DNA from: Ophiocordyceps camponoti-saundersi (nom. inval.)
Lineage: Eukaryota; Ascomycota; Sordariomycetes; Hypocreales; Ophiocordycipitaceae
Reading direction: 5' to 3'
Assembly: GCA_003339415.1 (NCBI GenBank)
Contig: PDHQ01000144.1
Coordinates: forward strand, 1-64,000
Length of the DNA: 64,000 nucleotides
The notes under the pieces are model-generated. The model worked only from the letters and a program-made list of their open reading frames with translations. It did no database searches and was not told the origin of the DNA. The position numbers and the translations under genes are program-made. Shown here in pieces: positions 24,430 to 38,342 of the stretch; positions within the stretch are counted from its first letter, which is position 1; every line of letters begins with the position of its first letter.

Positions 24430-27239
24430 TCTTAAAAAGGTAAGAAATAGTTACTTAGTAAAGAGAAGCTTAATAGGGAAGAAGTAAAATAAGGATAGTA
24501 AGAAGAGAGGTAGTTTATATATATATAGTTTATTTAAGTATATAGTATCTTTCTACTTTACTTCTTTATAGCGCGTAATATATACTACTTATATATAAAT
24601 ATAACTAAAACTTAAAATAATATATATATATAAACTAATATAATAGTTTTATAATTATAATTACTATATTAGCTTAGTATTAGTAAAATATAAAGGATAT
24701 AAAGCTAGTTTCTAAAGCGTAATTAGTTTACGGTACTTATATAGTTAGGTTTAAAGTTAGATAAGATTATATATCGTATTTTATAACCTAATATTTATAT
24801 ATTTTTAAAATATAATATATTAGCTAGGATTTTTTTTTAAATATATATATATATATATATAACGATTTTAATATTAATATAAAGCTTAAGGGGATAAGAT
24901 TACTTTCTATATTTAAAAGCGTAAATTTATTAGGTAGTAAAGGGGTAAGTTTTAAGAAATATCTATTCTTATATTTTAGCAAGGTAACCGGCACTTATAA
25001 AAAATAAATAAAGGGCTAGTAGGGAAAATAATATAAAGGGAGTAAGTTTAGGTTTACTAGGGCATATAAGTTAAAAATAATAATATAATACTAAAGGTTT
25101 ATTAAAGTAGTAAAAGTCGATTAATATTTATTAAGGTAGTATAAGTTAATTAAGCTATTTTAATTTATTAGAAAAAAATTAATAGATAAGTATTTTATAT
25201 CTAGAGAGTGCTTAAGAAAAGGGGGTAAAATAAATTATCGTCTTTTTAAAAAGAAGTTAAAATAAAGAGAATCTTCTTAAGTATAAAGGAGACGAGGAAA
25301 GGCGTAAAATTATCTTATAGATAATATTAGTTGCTATAAGCGTAAGGGACTTAGTTATATATATAGCTTATACTCTAAGTAATTTTATTTTTTTAGCTTA
25401 AGGAATTTAATAAACGAGATAGAATTAGATAAATATATAGATTTTTTTTTTTTTATATTTCTTTCTTTTATAAAGCTATATATTTTATAATTAGGTAATT
25501 TTATTCTTCTTAAATAAATAGTTAGTATAAAATATAAATAAAAAATTTAAAATACTTAAAGTATAATATAAGATAATATTTAAATATAATAAGCGATATA
25601 TAAGTTTTTTTCTTAAAAAGATAAAAAGAATAATAAGTATATATATAATAAGTTAATAGTAGAAAAAAGGGCCGGTTTATATATCGTATTAGATAAGATA
25701 ATATTAATAAGTAATTAATATTAGAAAAGGTAATTTATAATTATTATTTTACTTAGATTTATATTTTATATATTATATATTTATATATATATATATTTAT
25801 ATTATAAGTAATATATTTAGATAAGTATTCTTATAATAAGGAATATTTAGTAAATTATAAAAGAGGTATATAAAGATACGTAAATTATAATATAGGAGAA
25901 GAGAAAAGGTAAGGTTAGATTATAAAAAAGTAAAACTATTTTATTAATAGTAATAAGCTAGCGTAAAAAGAAATAAACGCTAATTATATATAAGATACTA
26001 TTAGAAGCTTTTATAAGTATTAATTAAATTATTTACTTAGCTTTTTTTTTATATCCTAGGAACTTTTACGGATTAGTATTATAAAGGCGGGGGTTTATTA
26101 TATATTATAAACTAGTAGCGATAAAGCTAAATTATATTATTAGTCTTAAAAACCTTTACTAAAAAAGCTTAGGGTTACTTAAGTAAAGAATATAGTTCTA
26201 AGCGTAGTTAGTAAAGTATTTTTTTATCGGAGACGCGGATTTAATAGCTTTTAAAAGTTCTTTTATTATTATAAATAGTAATAAGTTCTAATTACTTAAG
26301 TATATAAATATTTACGCCTTTATATTTTATATATTAAATAAGTTAGAATAAAGTAAGGTAAAAAGGGAGCAGGGTATATAAAAGAATAGTTATATCTTAC
26401 TAATTTTTCTATATATATCTATAATAGATAATATACTATCTTATTTAGAGGGAAATTATCTTAGATATATATACTAAAGTATATAAAGAATAATTATAAC
26501 CGCTAACTACTCGGGGTTTTTTTTAGTAAGGAAAGTAATAAACCTAAAAGCGTTATTAAGCGCCTAAGAAGTTTCCGATAACGCGGTAATAATTAGCGCC
26601 TATATTAGGAGGAGGTTATATATAAGATTAAGGAGGAGGCTTTAAAGAAGGTTATAAGCTTTAGCGTAATATTATTAGATATATAAATTTTTAAGCTATT
26701 TATTATTAATTAAATTTATAAAACCTTTTTTAATTAGCGGCGGTATAGTATAAAAGGGTATAGGGTAACCGAAGTTAATAATATAAGGAGCTAAGCTAGT
26801 AATTATTTCTTATACCTTAAAAGCCTAACGCTTTAGTATACCGGGAATAGCGTAAGCGATAGGAGAAAGTTTATTAAGTCTAATAAGTTTAAAAAAACGC
26901 TTTACTATTAGATAACTAAAGTAAGTACTAAGCGTTTATTAGATATAGCTAGTAGCGAGGGCGGCGTTAAGTATAGTAATTTACGTATTAGGGGGCAGAT
27001 TCTTATTATAAGTATATTAGATAGCGCTATAAAAATAAGAGAACTAAGTAAAATACTTAGAGGTAAAGGGACGAGAGGCGGCGATTTTCGTAAAAAGGTA
27101 TACCTTATAAATCTAAAGTATATAGTTATTATATATTTTATATTCTATTATTTTAATATTACTATAAGTAGTAGGATTATTATTATTAAGAGGGCTAGTA
27201 AAAGCTTCGAGCTGCTTAATATAGTATTAGCAGGTTAGA
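24430..27239. other. Gene-free RIPed sequence
   Basis: Very AT-rich decayed DNA; 24840-24861 is an (AT)n run. Nothing else recognised. Confidence 0.55.
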
Positions 27240-27331
27240 GGGGGGGGGGGGGGGGGGGGGGGGGAAGGTGGGGGGGGGGGGGGGGGGGGGGGGGCGAGGA
27301 AGAGTCTTAGGAGGAGAGGGGGGGGGGGGGG
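27240..27331. repeat. Poly-G tracts
   Basis: About 25 G (27240-27264), then AAGGT, about 25 G (to 27294), then CGAGGAAGAG-type sequence and a further run of about 14 G ending at 27331. These are the longest G runs in the window and the mirror image of the poly-C at the gap. Confidence 0.9.
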
Positions 27332-28260
27332 TAAAAGATACGTAATAGTAAAGGGGTTTCAGCTTAACTACTACTATTTAAGAAGGGCGGTAATACGCTA
27401 ATTTCGCCGCGTATAGTTAATATTATTAAGCTAGTTAATTTCGATAGCTTTAGATAACTAATTTTTTAAAAAGTTACGAAATTTAGAAGTAATAAATATA
27501 ACTATTTATAAAACTTAGAAATTTTAGATTATAGTTACGGCGAAGTTTATAATATTCTAAGGGGAGGAAATAAGATCGCGCTTAAGAATACTAAACTTAA
27601 TATTATTATAACGAGTATTAGAGACGTAAACGCTATAATAAAACTTAAGCGTAGGAAAGTATAAAAGTAGTAGTTATTTATTAGCTAAAATAAAGCGGAG
27701 GTAGCTAGTATTTATTATATTAAAAGTCCGCTTAAAATTAAGTATTATTAGCGAAATAAAAAGCTATACCTCCTTTTTTAAGCTTTCTATTATAAATATT
27801 AAGCTAAGGGTTTTAGTAAGTAATACCTTAAAGTTACCGGTAAAATAAAAGTTTCTAAGGCGGTCGATAATAGCTATAGCTTTAAAGTTAGTAATATTAA
27901 GCCTAGTATTAGGAGAGGTAAGGAAGCGCGAATCTATACTATATATTACGAAGTTAAATATCTAGCTATAAGTAGAAAAAATACTAAGGAAAATATTAAG
28001 CTAGAAGTTACGGAGGGGCAATATATAGGAAGATTTATTATAAAGGAAGAAGTTAATTAAGTTAAATATAAGCTTTAAGATAATACTAAAGTTACGGTAT
28101 TTAATAGCTAGCTTTAGGGTCCGTATTATAATAACTTATTTTATACGAAAAGCGTAAAATTAGAGTTTAATAAAGGCCTCGATCTGCTCCTTTTTACGCG
28201 TAAATAATATAGATATTTTAAGGTTTATTAAGTTAGCGCGGCCGTAAAGGGCGCTAAGGA
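27332..28260. other. Gene-free RIPed sequence
   Basis: Decayed DNA, a little richer in G and CpG than average. One plus-strand frame near 27385-27660 reads protein-like (for example LEILDYSYGEVYNILRGG) with few stops, but over a short span only. Not called as a gene. Confidence 0.45.
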
Positions 28261-28360
28261 GCCTCTTATACTTAGTATCGGTAGCTACGCTATATCTCGC
28301 CGCCTTAGCTAGCGGGAGGGTAAGCGTAGCGGTGCCGATACTCTTCGCTACTAAGAGGTC
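28261..28360. repeat. GC-rich imperfect inverted repeat (hairpin)
   Basis: The left arm 28261-28290 (CCTCTTATACTTAGTATCGG then TAGCTACGC) pairs imperfectly with 28324-28360 (GCGTAGCGGTGCCGATACTC then AGAGG). A second short stem (CTCGCC / GGGAG) lies inside. It has small bulges. It is among the most GC-rich pieces of the region. It may be a foldback element or a decayed coding segment with chance symmetry. Confidence 0.5.
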
Positions 28361-30600
28361 TTCTAAGCGGCTATAGATAGAATACTTAATATTAGAGTAG
28401 CCTTAAAAAAAGCTAAATAATACTATATCTAAGTAATACGCATAATTAGCGTCGCTATTATAGTTATTTCGGTATATATCTTATAAAAAATAAGGTAATA
28501 CTAAAAATAAAAAATTACTAAATTAGGGATAGAAAGTAAGCGGGTAAAAAGTAAAGTTAGTAAGGTAGCTATAATACTAAGCGATAAGGGTATAATTAGC
28601 TAGTAAATATAAGCGTCTAATTTTAAAGGTATTAATATTACTAAAAGGGTATAGCGGCGTAAAATAGCGGGCGTTAAATATTTTACTTTACTCTTATAAG
28701 GAATATTATATATTAGTAGCGAGGGTATAGAAGACGTAAGCGATTTTAAAAAAGTTATACTTAGCGTTAAGCCTACTAAAGAGTATAAGGAGGCGGTTAG
28801 AAAAGGGGTACGGGGCGGGGATAATATTATCGCTATTAAGGTCTAAGGTAGCATAAGGGGAGGGGACGGGTTCTAAATTAATCTAAGTATTAGCACTATA
28901 ATCGTAAGCGTAAAAGGCGGGCTTATTCTTTATTTAAAAAGTATTATTATAATAGTTATAAGTAAATATAAGCTAGGAGTTTATAAAAATTTACTAGAAT
29001 ATAACTTACTTTATAAAAGATAAGGTTTATAAATAGGTTTTATTAAGCTACTAACTAAGTTTAATATTAAATTTATAAAGCTTTAAGGTTTCGAATATAC
29101 CCTTAATATATTCTATAAGGTAGCTAGCGTAGTTAGTATATATTATTATATTAGCGGAGGTTACTTTAAATAAGTTTCGAGGCCTAGTAGCTAAGTTTAC
29201 TTTATCGGAATTATTAATCTTAGGTTTAATAAAGTATATAATAATAAACTAAGTTTCTCGTAAGCCTACTATAGCGATACGGAATATATAGTTAGTAAAG
29301 GTAAATAATAGTAGTTTAATTATATACTTAAAAGCGTAAGGCGCGGACTAACGCTATAAGGTAAAAGTAATATTATTAAAAAATCCGCTTTAGTATAAAA
29401 TAGTTTAAAAAGGAAGACTAATAATATTAATTATATTTATATAAAAAGTTAGATAGTAATTATCTTTAACGCTTACGAGTTAGGATTAGTAACTATTTTA
29501 AAAGTATTTATAGTTAATAGTATAGCGGGTTTAGAAAAGAGAGAGGGCTTTAGCGGGATTAAAATTAGGAGAATTAGTAAGTTTTCGAAGTTAAGAGGCT
29601 AGTTTTAAATTAGCTTAAATTAAGTATAATATAATAAAAATAGTTACTAGAAAATTTATAAGATTTAAAAGTATAATTAATTATATACCCGCGCTAAATA
29701 AAAGTAGTTTCCTTATCTAAGGGGGCATATTTATCTTTAAATTCTAGTAAGTTATTAATATATTATAGCTTAGTAAGAGATTAAAGCTAGTCTTCGTTAT
29801 CGTTATAAGAATAGTATTAGTTATTATAAAAATTATAAGTAGGGGGTATTTTAATATATACTTTAAGTAAAGGAGTACGCGTACCGTAAGTATTAAGGGC
29901 GTATAAGGGAGGTAAGTAAATAATAACTTATAAAAAGAGAGAGAGTAATTAATAAGTAAGTTAGATACGTTAATTATTTAGTTCTTTTATAAGAAAAATA
30001 GTAAGTTAGATATTTTTTTTATTTTACTATATAGTATTTAACTTTAGTACTTATATTATATTTATATTATAATTCTATTTAATATTATAAGCGGCCTTAT
30101 TACTAGGCTTTATTAACTTATAATATCGTATAAGGGTAAAGAAAATTTAAAGCCCCGTTATTATAGTCCTTTTATAAAGAATCTTTTATATTATCTATAC
30201 TTATATATTCTCTATTATATTTCCTTTAAGGCTATATAGTAGTTATATAGATAATTAAAACTTATATTATTTTATTTTTTATATAAAATAAGTAAAATAA
30301 AATAGAAAAATAATATTAGTAATATAATTATAATAAGATAGTAGAAAAAGATAGTATATAATATTATATTATATATAAGGAAATTAAGTGCTTTAATAAG
30401 GTAATTTATAAAAACTTTATTATAAAAGTAAATAGATTTAAATAATAATAAGAAGCGTAAATTATAATATCTCTTTAAGAAACTATTTCCGGGAATATAA
30501 AGCTTAATACTTAGGTAATATTATTATAATAATAATAATATTTATACGCTAATATGCCTAATATAGCTTAAAACTATCTTATATATATTCTAGGAGTAGG
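28361..30600. other. Gene-free RIPed sequence
   Basis: Decayed DNA with isolated protein-like windows (for example plus strand near 29150-29290) but no continuous frame. Nothing called. Confidence 0.5.
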
Positions 30601-32420
30601 AAAAACTAGAGAACTTAGAGTAAAACCCTCCCTTTAAGTATTACCTTAGTTTAGGGCCGGACTAAGTCCGTACCTAGCACTTTATACCTTAAATAAGTCT
30701 AGTAATAATAAGTAATTAGGAAGCTAATATATCTTTCGGAGCGGAGTCTGCGGTAGTAAAAGTACGCGTAGTTCGAGTCTAGTACGGAGTCTATATAGCT
30801 ACTTATCTTCCTAGGCGTTATCGTCGCTATAAACCGAATCTTCGCGCTTAATTATAGCGTCCTAGATAATCTATTCGATTAAGGCTTTATTAATATAATT
30901 AAAGAATATATAAAGGTTCTGCTAGCTTATAATAAACCTCGTAATAGCTAGTCCTAAAAAGCGGCCTAATTATCGTAGTAAAGCCGCGGATAAGTTTAGA
31001 GAAGGGGTCGGAGGTGGAGCTATTATATTCGCCCTTTAATATTTTTACCCTAGCTATTATTAGACTCCGGTTAGCGCTAGAGGGGGAGGAGGGGCGGTAT
31101 ATATAGAGTTCCGATTTATAAATCTTTAAGGTTAGGAAATATAAGTATCCTTCGCCTAATCTTACGCTACTTTTATTTTAAAGTAAAGTTAACTTTACCT
31201 AAGGTAAGTCCCCTAATAAAGAGGGTAATAATACGGTCTTTTTTTATATATTATAAAATAAGCTAACTCGCCCTCTATATATAAAGAGGCAGAGTACTAG
31301 CTATATTATAGCTTCGCTATATAATATTTAGCGATATATTTAAGCTAATAATATTTAAAATATTACTAAAGTTAAACTTTTAGCTTATAAAGTTTTATAT
31401 TAAAAATCTCCGCTTATATTATTATATTTTTATTATAAATCCGGTTCGCGTTTATTACGCTATTAATAGTAATTATAAAGAAACTCCGCTAAGTTCTTAA
31501 ATAATATCTCTTCGCGTATAATTATATTACTAAAACCTTATTTAAAAACTTAATTTTTTTTTAAAAAGCCTTTTTCCCGCCTTATTATAAGGCCCGCGCT
31601 AGCACTTTTTTTACGATAAGAGTATAACCTCTACTAATTAAGTATACCTTTTCTCTAAAAGCGGTATAAAGCTATTTTAGATTAAACTAAAGCTTATAAA
31701 TAATATTTTAAAATATTATTATAATATTACCGCTAAGTAGTTTCCTTATAATAAGGGCTTAGCTTTATTTATAAAGTTTATAATTAATATTTATTATAGT
31801 TACTTTAAGGCCTTAAACTTAGAGCGGAGTAGCGATAAAATTAAAGCGAATTATAAGCTAACGTTTATATCGCTTAGGAACTTATTTTTTAATAGTTTTC
31901 TCCGGCGCTTTAGCTATAATTATAGCCTATATCGGAAAAGTTCCGCTCCCCCTAAAGCTATAAAAAAAAAAGGAAACCGCGGCTATAATAGTTAAGGAAA
32001 TATTACTAATTAATAAAGTCGGAGTAAGGGGGGCGCCTCCCTAAACCCTCTTAGACTCCGCTACTTATTCGATAATTACCTATACGAAGATTAAAGCGTT
32101 CTTTAAAATAATTTTACTAATACTCGCCTTAGCTTCTAATAGGGTAAGAGGTGCGGTAAACCTTTAAGTCCGAGCTTACTATAATTCGGAATAGAGCTAT
32201 ATTCTAAGTAAAAAATTTTCGCGGTTATAATTAACCTATATAGCGTTACCCTCCCCCCCGGAGTCGCTTTAAGTATAGCTTAAAGCTATTACTATAAGGT
32301 AACGGAAAAAGCGGAGTCTGCTTATAATATAAAAATAAAAGGTCCGTATCCGCGTCGCTTTAAGCGCGGAATCTATAGAATATATAAAAGTTATTTTAAG
32401 TAATATTATTAATATTATAT
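30601..32420 (+). pseudogene. GC-richer relic block, possible degraded reading frame
   Basis: This block has visibly more CG, TCG and CCC than its surroundings. A plus-strand frame from about 30940 to 31790 can be followed for about 280 codons with around 23 TAA/TAG interruptions. Readable pieces include ISLEKGSEVELLYSPF near 30980, IIRLRLALEGEEGRYI near 31080 and FFKKPFSRLIIRPALALFLR near 31560. The sequence GCGGAGTCTGC occurs twice (about 30735 and 32310), possibly marking ends of one element. The stop density is only slightly suggestive. I do not recognise the family. A mutated transposon protein is the likeliest origin if it was coding. Confidence 0.3.
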
Positions 32421-34182
32421 TAAAATATTATAAAAAGTATAGGATAGTAGTTAGGTTTATAAGAAAAAAGTTATAATATTAATAAAATATAGTAAGCGAT
32501 ATAAACTATATTTTTTTAATAAAGAATCTTTTTAAATATAGTTAATATATTTTACTATTTCTATTATTTACTTTTAGCCCTTATAAAAATATTATATTAG
32601 TAAATTATAAGGAATAGTTTAACTTATTTTTTAGCGTTATATTTTACGGTTTACTAGCGGTATAATTATTTATTCTTATAGTAAGTAAAGTAAGGCTTAC
32701 TTACTATATAAACTATATAAGGTAGCTTATTTAACTTAGCTTTAAGGGTATTTTACTAGTAGCTAGCAGGGTATTAGTAAGTTAAGAATAGCGGATAGAT
32801 AAGATAGTATTACTTTTAAAGATAATATTAGGGAAATTAGCTTTAGTATAAGGAAAGGGTAATAAAGGAAATAAGCTATTAAAATTATAATATATATTTC
32901 CGTTATTTTTACTAGTAATGCCTTATTCTTAATATATATTATCGTAGGAATATATAAAACTTAAGGGGGGAGTAATATTTTTATTAGGGGGAGGCTTAGA
33001 ATATAATTAGCTACTTATTTTAAATAGCTACGTTATAGTTAGGGAAGCTTATTTTTATAAAGGCGGTAGTAAGGTTAAGGGGGGGGTTAAATCCTAAGTA
33101 GCGGTAATAAATAAAAATACGTTTAAGCGTTAAGTTTCGATATTTTCGATATTAAGATTACTATCGCTATTAGTTTCGAAAACTTAGTATAATAAGTAAG
33201 TAGTATATTATTATAGCGAAAGTTACTATATAAAAAAGGCGGCGAAGGTTTTAGGGAACTTAGCTAACTTAAGGATATAATAAAGGCGTTTATCCTAGGT
33301 AATAAAGGGGAGCCTTAACGCGTAAGTATAAAGGTTCTAAGTAAGATTAAATATTTCGGTTCCGCTACTATTATAAGAACTAATATTAGTATCTATAGCT
33401 AGTAACTAAGTAAGGTAAAAGTTAGGACTAATATACTAGTAAATAATATCTAGTAGACTATACTAAAACTAGTTGCTAAATTAAGCGGCGTAGTTATTAG
33501 TATTAATTCCCTTTTTAAAAAGCGTAAAGTAGTTAGTTTAATATAGCTACTTTAATACCTTAAGATTATAGATTATAAAGTTAAGTAACTTATACTAGAG
33601 AATAATTACTAAGCGCTTATTAATAAGTTTAATATTAAAATATAATAAGAATAAAATAAGTTTTTATTTAGCTTCGTTAAGGCGTTTAGTACTAAAAGAT
33701 AGGAGGGCGGGGAGGAGGTTTTTATAAAAGGATAGCTTCTAATTATCGCGTTAGTCGAAAATAATAATAAGCGTATTATTTAGCTAGCTTATTATATATT
33801 TTATTACTTAATAAAGTACCTTATATTTTATTAAGGATAAGTTTATAATTTAAGTAAGGTAAAAAATCTTAATATATCTTTCTATAAGCTTATAATAAAT
33901 ATATTTATATTTATTATTAGTAAATTAGATAAGTAGGGAACTATTACGTTCCGCGGTTAAGCTACCTAATTTAGTATCTTTTTAAGGTAAGAAAAGAAGC
34001 TTTTCGATTTTAGTAAGCGGATTATTATCGTAAAAGGCGGCTACAAGTTTATATTAGTTATTAGGTATTACGCGGTAATAAGCGGTAAGGTAAAGGTATT
34101 AAAGGTTATATATAATATAATAAAAGGCAGCGAACTAAAACTATAGTAAATAATAATATTAGAGATAAGGTATAGTAGTTAA
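32421..34182. other. Gene-free RIPed sequence
   Basis: AT-rich decayed DNA. A plus-strand frame from about 33303 to 34200 was examined; its stops are at background density, so it is not called. Confidence 0.5.
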
Positions 34183-34200
34183 GGGGGGGGGGGGGGGGGG
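34183..34200. repeat. G18 homopolymer
   Basis: Eighteen consecutive G in AT-rich context. Confidence 0.9.
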
Positions 34201-37200
34201 AGCGAACTTCGGAAACTTTAAAATATATTATTAAATCTTATATAATAATTCTAAAAGTACCTCTACTTAGGGCGGTAAAGTACTAAGCAGTAATATAATT
34301 TTTCTAAATAGGGTTACGCTATATAGTAGCGAGTTATTATAATAGGAAGCTTAATTAGCTTTCTAAGAAGAGGCAGCGTCCTATTTTAGTTTCGATATTA
34401 TAAGCGGTGCCTTAGAACTTTTTAGAATTTTAAGAGGCTGCCTCTACTACTTATACCTAAATATCGCTATAGTTATTATTTTTTAAGAGAGTTTACTAAT
34501 TAAAATATAATATTAAGTTAATATTCCTTAATATAAAATCTATATTATTATTAGCGTAAGGTTATAAAATTAATAAAGTACGAGGCTTAAACTTTTATTA
34601 TAAAGCTAGTAAGGCTACTATAAGTTAGCCTCCTCTCTATTATACTTTTAATTATACCTTTTTAGCGCTTTAATCCGGTGCTAGCTAAATAATACCTTAA
34701 CTAGTATTTCTAAAAGCTAATTAAGTAAATTATAAATAGTTTTAATATTACGTAGTTCGGTATTAATATTCTTACTTTATAGGAAGCGCTAGGACTTATT
34801 AAGAGAGAAAAGGATAGTAATATAGTTTTTAACCGTATTTTATTATAAGGCTCCTTAATAAAACGCTTCGTAAAGTTAATTAATATACTTCTTATTAAGT
34901 ATTCTATTTTTCGAGATTATTTAATCTATTTTTAAAACTCTTATAAGGATCTTAGCTATAAGTATATAGTATTTTTTAGCGTTTTAAAATATACTCGTAA
35001 TATTATTAAAATATTTATTTTAAGTAGCGAAGGATTAAGTTATTTCTTTATATAGTTAGTTATTAGATTATCGATTTTAGTATCGCTTACTAAGTTAGTG
35101 CCTAGGGGAGGAAGCTTTATAGCAAAATATAGTAATTAAGTTACTTAAGCGTAATTATAATATTATAAGTTCTTAAGATATATTTAAAAGCTTAAAGTTA
35201 ATAGAAAGAATATAAGTAGTTTAGGACGTTATATTTTTTATAAGGTAATATAGTAATATTAAACTTAGGGGATAATATAAGTATATTATTATATATTTAG
35301 TTTTTTTTTATAATCCTTACTTTTTATTTTTTAGCTATAATTTAAACTATATAAGATAAAATAACTAATATTAGTATATACTTAAATATATTAAGGGATT
35401 ATAAATATTATACTAAAAATACCTTATAAACTCTACTTATTATATAAGACTTATAAGTTATATAGTTTATTTATAATAGATTTTTATAAAAGTACTATTA
35501 TTTCTTACTTTTATTATTCCTTAATTCTATTTCTTATATATATATACGATAAGAATAGCTATAAATAGCTATATAAATAGATATATAAAAAAGTAAAAGT
35601 AGGACGAATATACTTAGGTAAAAGGGCGCTATAAATCTTAAGTATTAAGAGGCCGTTTAATAACTTATATTATAAAGCTAAACTAGTAAAAGAAACGTAT
35701 TAATTAATAGGTTAGGGAGTAAAATAGGATAATAATTATATATAAAAAGAGGGAGGGAGATTATTTAGGTTACGAGAGTGCCGGATAGTATCTTTTAGTA
35801 TTTTTTAATATAAAATATTAAGCTTATAATAGTTAGAAATCTTTATTAAATAAGTTATAAAGGAGCGGTTTTATATTAAAATACTATCTTTTAATAATAG
35901 GTAGTGCTCTCTATATTACTATTTACACTTAACTAGATATCGCGTATACGGTTAGTAAGCTTATAAGGTTACGCTTAAACTTAGGGCCGCGTTATTTTTA
36001 TAAAATTAAGCGTTACTTAGCTTATCTTCTCGATATAGCTAACTACGCTCTCTTTTTCGGTCTTAGAACTTATATAGCTATCTACTTATTAAATTCTTCC
36101 TACGCTAATTATTCGGATACTTATAAATTATCTTAAGGTTACTATTTTTAATTTTAAAATAATAGTATTTTTATTTAGAAGGTTATAAAGTAAATAACTA
36201 TTATAACCTCCTTTACGGAAAAGGAACTCCTAGCCTTTTCTAAGGCCGCTAAGGAATAATAGGCCCTATCCTACTTAATTAAAAAACTTAGTATTAAAAT
36301 AATAAATATCTTAATACTTTACTATAATAATTAATATACGATTATACTCCTAACTAAACTTCCCGCGAAACTTTAAATAAACCTTTAATATATTAATATT
36401 TATAATTACTAGTTATAATAAGAGGTATAAGATAAACGCTTTAAAATCCGCTAGATCGCCTTTATAAATAACTTTGCGAATAGCTTTATAAAAGCTTTAC
36501 CTACTAAGGCTTTACTTCTTTTCCGCGAGCGTATTAAGGTTTTACCTTTACCTTACTAACTTCCTTCTCTTTTCTTCTATTTCTTTCCTTTATTATAAAC
36601 TATTTTTTTCCTATATTTTTTACTATATTTCTTTATATTATACTTTTTACTTTAAGGAAACTATAGTAAATTATTATAATATTAAGGATATATACGATTA
36701 TTTCCCCTTTCCTTTCCCTTTTTTCTTATCTTCTTATACCCTTATACTATTTATATATAAGGGAATATATTAAGGCTACTAACCTAATAAGCTAAGTTAA
36801 GGCTAGTATAATATAAAACCGCTTATAAATTTATAATAATATTATTAGAACTCGAGCTTTCTAATAATAAACTAGTTAAGTAATTATAGGGGCGCTTTAT
36901 AATAATATAATTAGTATAATAACCGCCGAAAACGCTTAAAACCTTAATATAATAATATATAGCGCGCGGAAAAGTTAGGTCCTTATATTTAGCGTAAGAA
37001 TAAATAATCTCGCCTTAGCTTATTATAAGAATTCCTTATAGCTAGTTAGGGAAGCGTAAAAGTAATATAATCTAATACTAATAAATAATATAGGCGGGAT
37101 TATACGCGATTAAGATAATTAGGTTCCTAAGCGGTAGTATAGCCGCTACGCGCGCTTCCGCGTCCTAATAATAATTATTCCTATTCTTTTCTTACTTTAC

Positions 37201-37399
37201 TAAGTTTACTTATATTAGTAATAAAATATTAAAATCTCCTAAATAACTTAAGGTTTCTTATTCTAAAAGTATAAAATATTTTTCGATTATTTCCCTTATA
37301 AATAGTAATAGCGCTAAATAGTAATCTTAAGAACTTAATAACCTCGTTACCTAGCTTAAGATAATATACCTCCGTTATAATATTTCCTTAGAATATAGG
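34201..37399. other. Gene-free RIPed sequence
   Basis: Decayed DNA, becoming pyrimidine-rich on the plus strand after about 36,000 (CCTTTCC and TTCTTC stretches around 36560-36730). No boundaries or frames recognised. Confidence 0.55.
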
Positions 37400-38318
37400 A
37401 ATAATAAACTATATAGTAAAAGCTAAAAGAAAAACGATTTTTTAAGTTTAAAATAATAAGGTAGATAAAGTTAAAAATAGTAGAATTTTCCTATACGCGC
37501 TAAATTTTTTATTTCTATTTATAAGCGGGCCCCGGTTTACTAATTTATAACGCTATTATTTCCTTTCTATTTTTTAAAATTATAATACTTTCCTTTTAAA
37601 TACTTTTTTTATATTTTTTTATAGTTTATTATCTACGCTAAAAACTATCTATAACGCTTCCTAAAACGCTTACTTTATATATATTTCGGTACCTTCTTAT
37701 ATATATCCTTAGCTAATTAATTAGCTTTTAAAATTACTATACTTATTATCGATAATCTAACGAATAAGGTTACTAGATTACTAGCTAATAGTATATACTA
37801 TCGGTATATACCCTTTTTCGAAATATTCGATTTTTATACTTTTATAGCTATTTTTTCCTTCCTCTATTTTTAGGCTTTAGTATATTTTTTCCGAGGCTTT
37901 TCTACTTCTTTTTTAGTATTAATAGTTTCTTCCTTTCCGAGCTTATTTTTCTTAGCCCCGGAGGGGGTATATTAGAGGTAAGGAAATAAGTATAAGGGCG
38001 TACGATATATAAAAGCATAGTTTACTATAAAGGTTAGACTATATACTTTTAGAGGGTTAGATAATTCCCTTTTATATATCGACCCCTAATCTTAGTACTT
38101 TTAGTCCTATATTTCCCCCTTAGTTTTAGGTAAGCTAGCTTTATACTAAGGTACTTATACTTAAAAGGTATATATACTTAAGATTAGCCCGACTTAAGTA
38201 AATAGAATATAATTTTATTTATTTATTAAGTTAATATCTTACTTTATTTTTTCTATTTACGCTATTAGCTTTACTTAATACTTACCTATATATATCCTAG
38301 CTTAAGATACGGAAGAAA
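37400..38318 (-). mobile_element. Family D repeat, copy 0 (inverted)
   Basis: The reverse complement of this stretch aligns over about 900 bp with 41530-42420. Shared landmarks in that orientation are AACTTAATAAATAAATAAAA, TATATACCTT..AGTATAAGTA, TATATAGTCTAACC, AGCTAATTA.TTAG and TTTTAGCGTAGATA. It is therefore an inverted copy of the left part of family D. The right part, which carries the relic frame in other copies, is not recognisable here. Its outer end lies about 25 bp from family A copy 3. Confidence 0.75.
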
Positions 38319-38342
38319 AGTTTTATATTTTATCGATAAAGG

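Noticed and set aside
33303..34200. Protein-like plus-strand frame of about 300 codons
   Set aside because: About 24 in-frame stops, not below background; no family resemblance.
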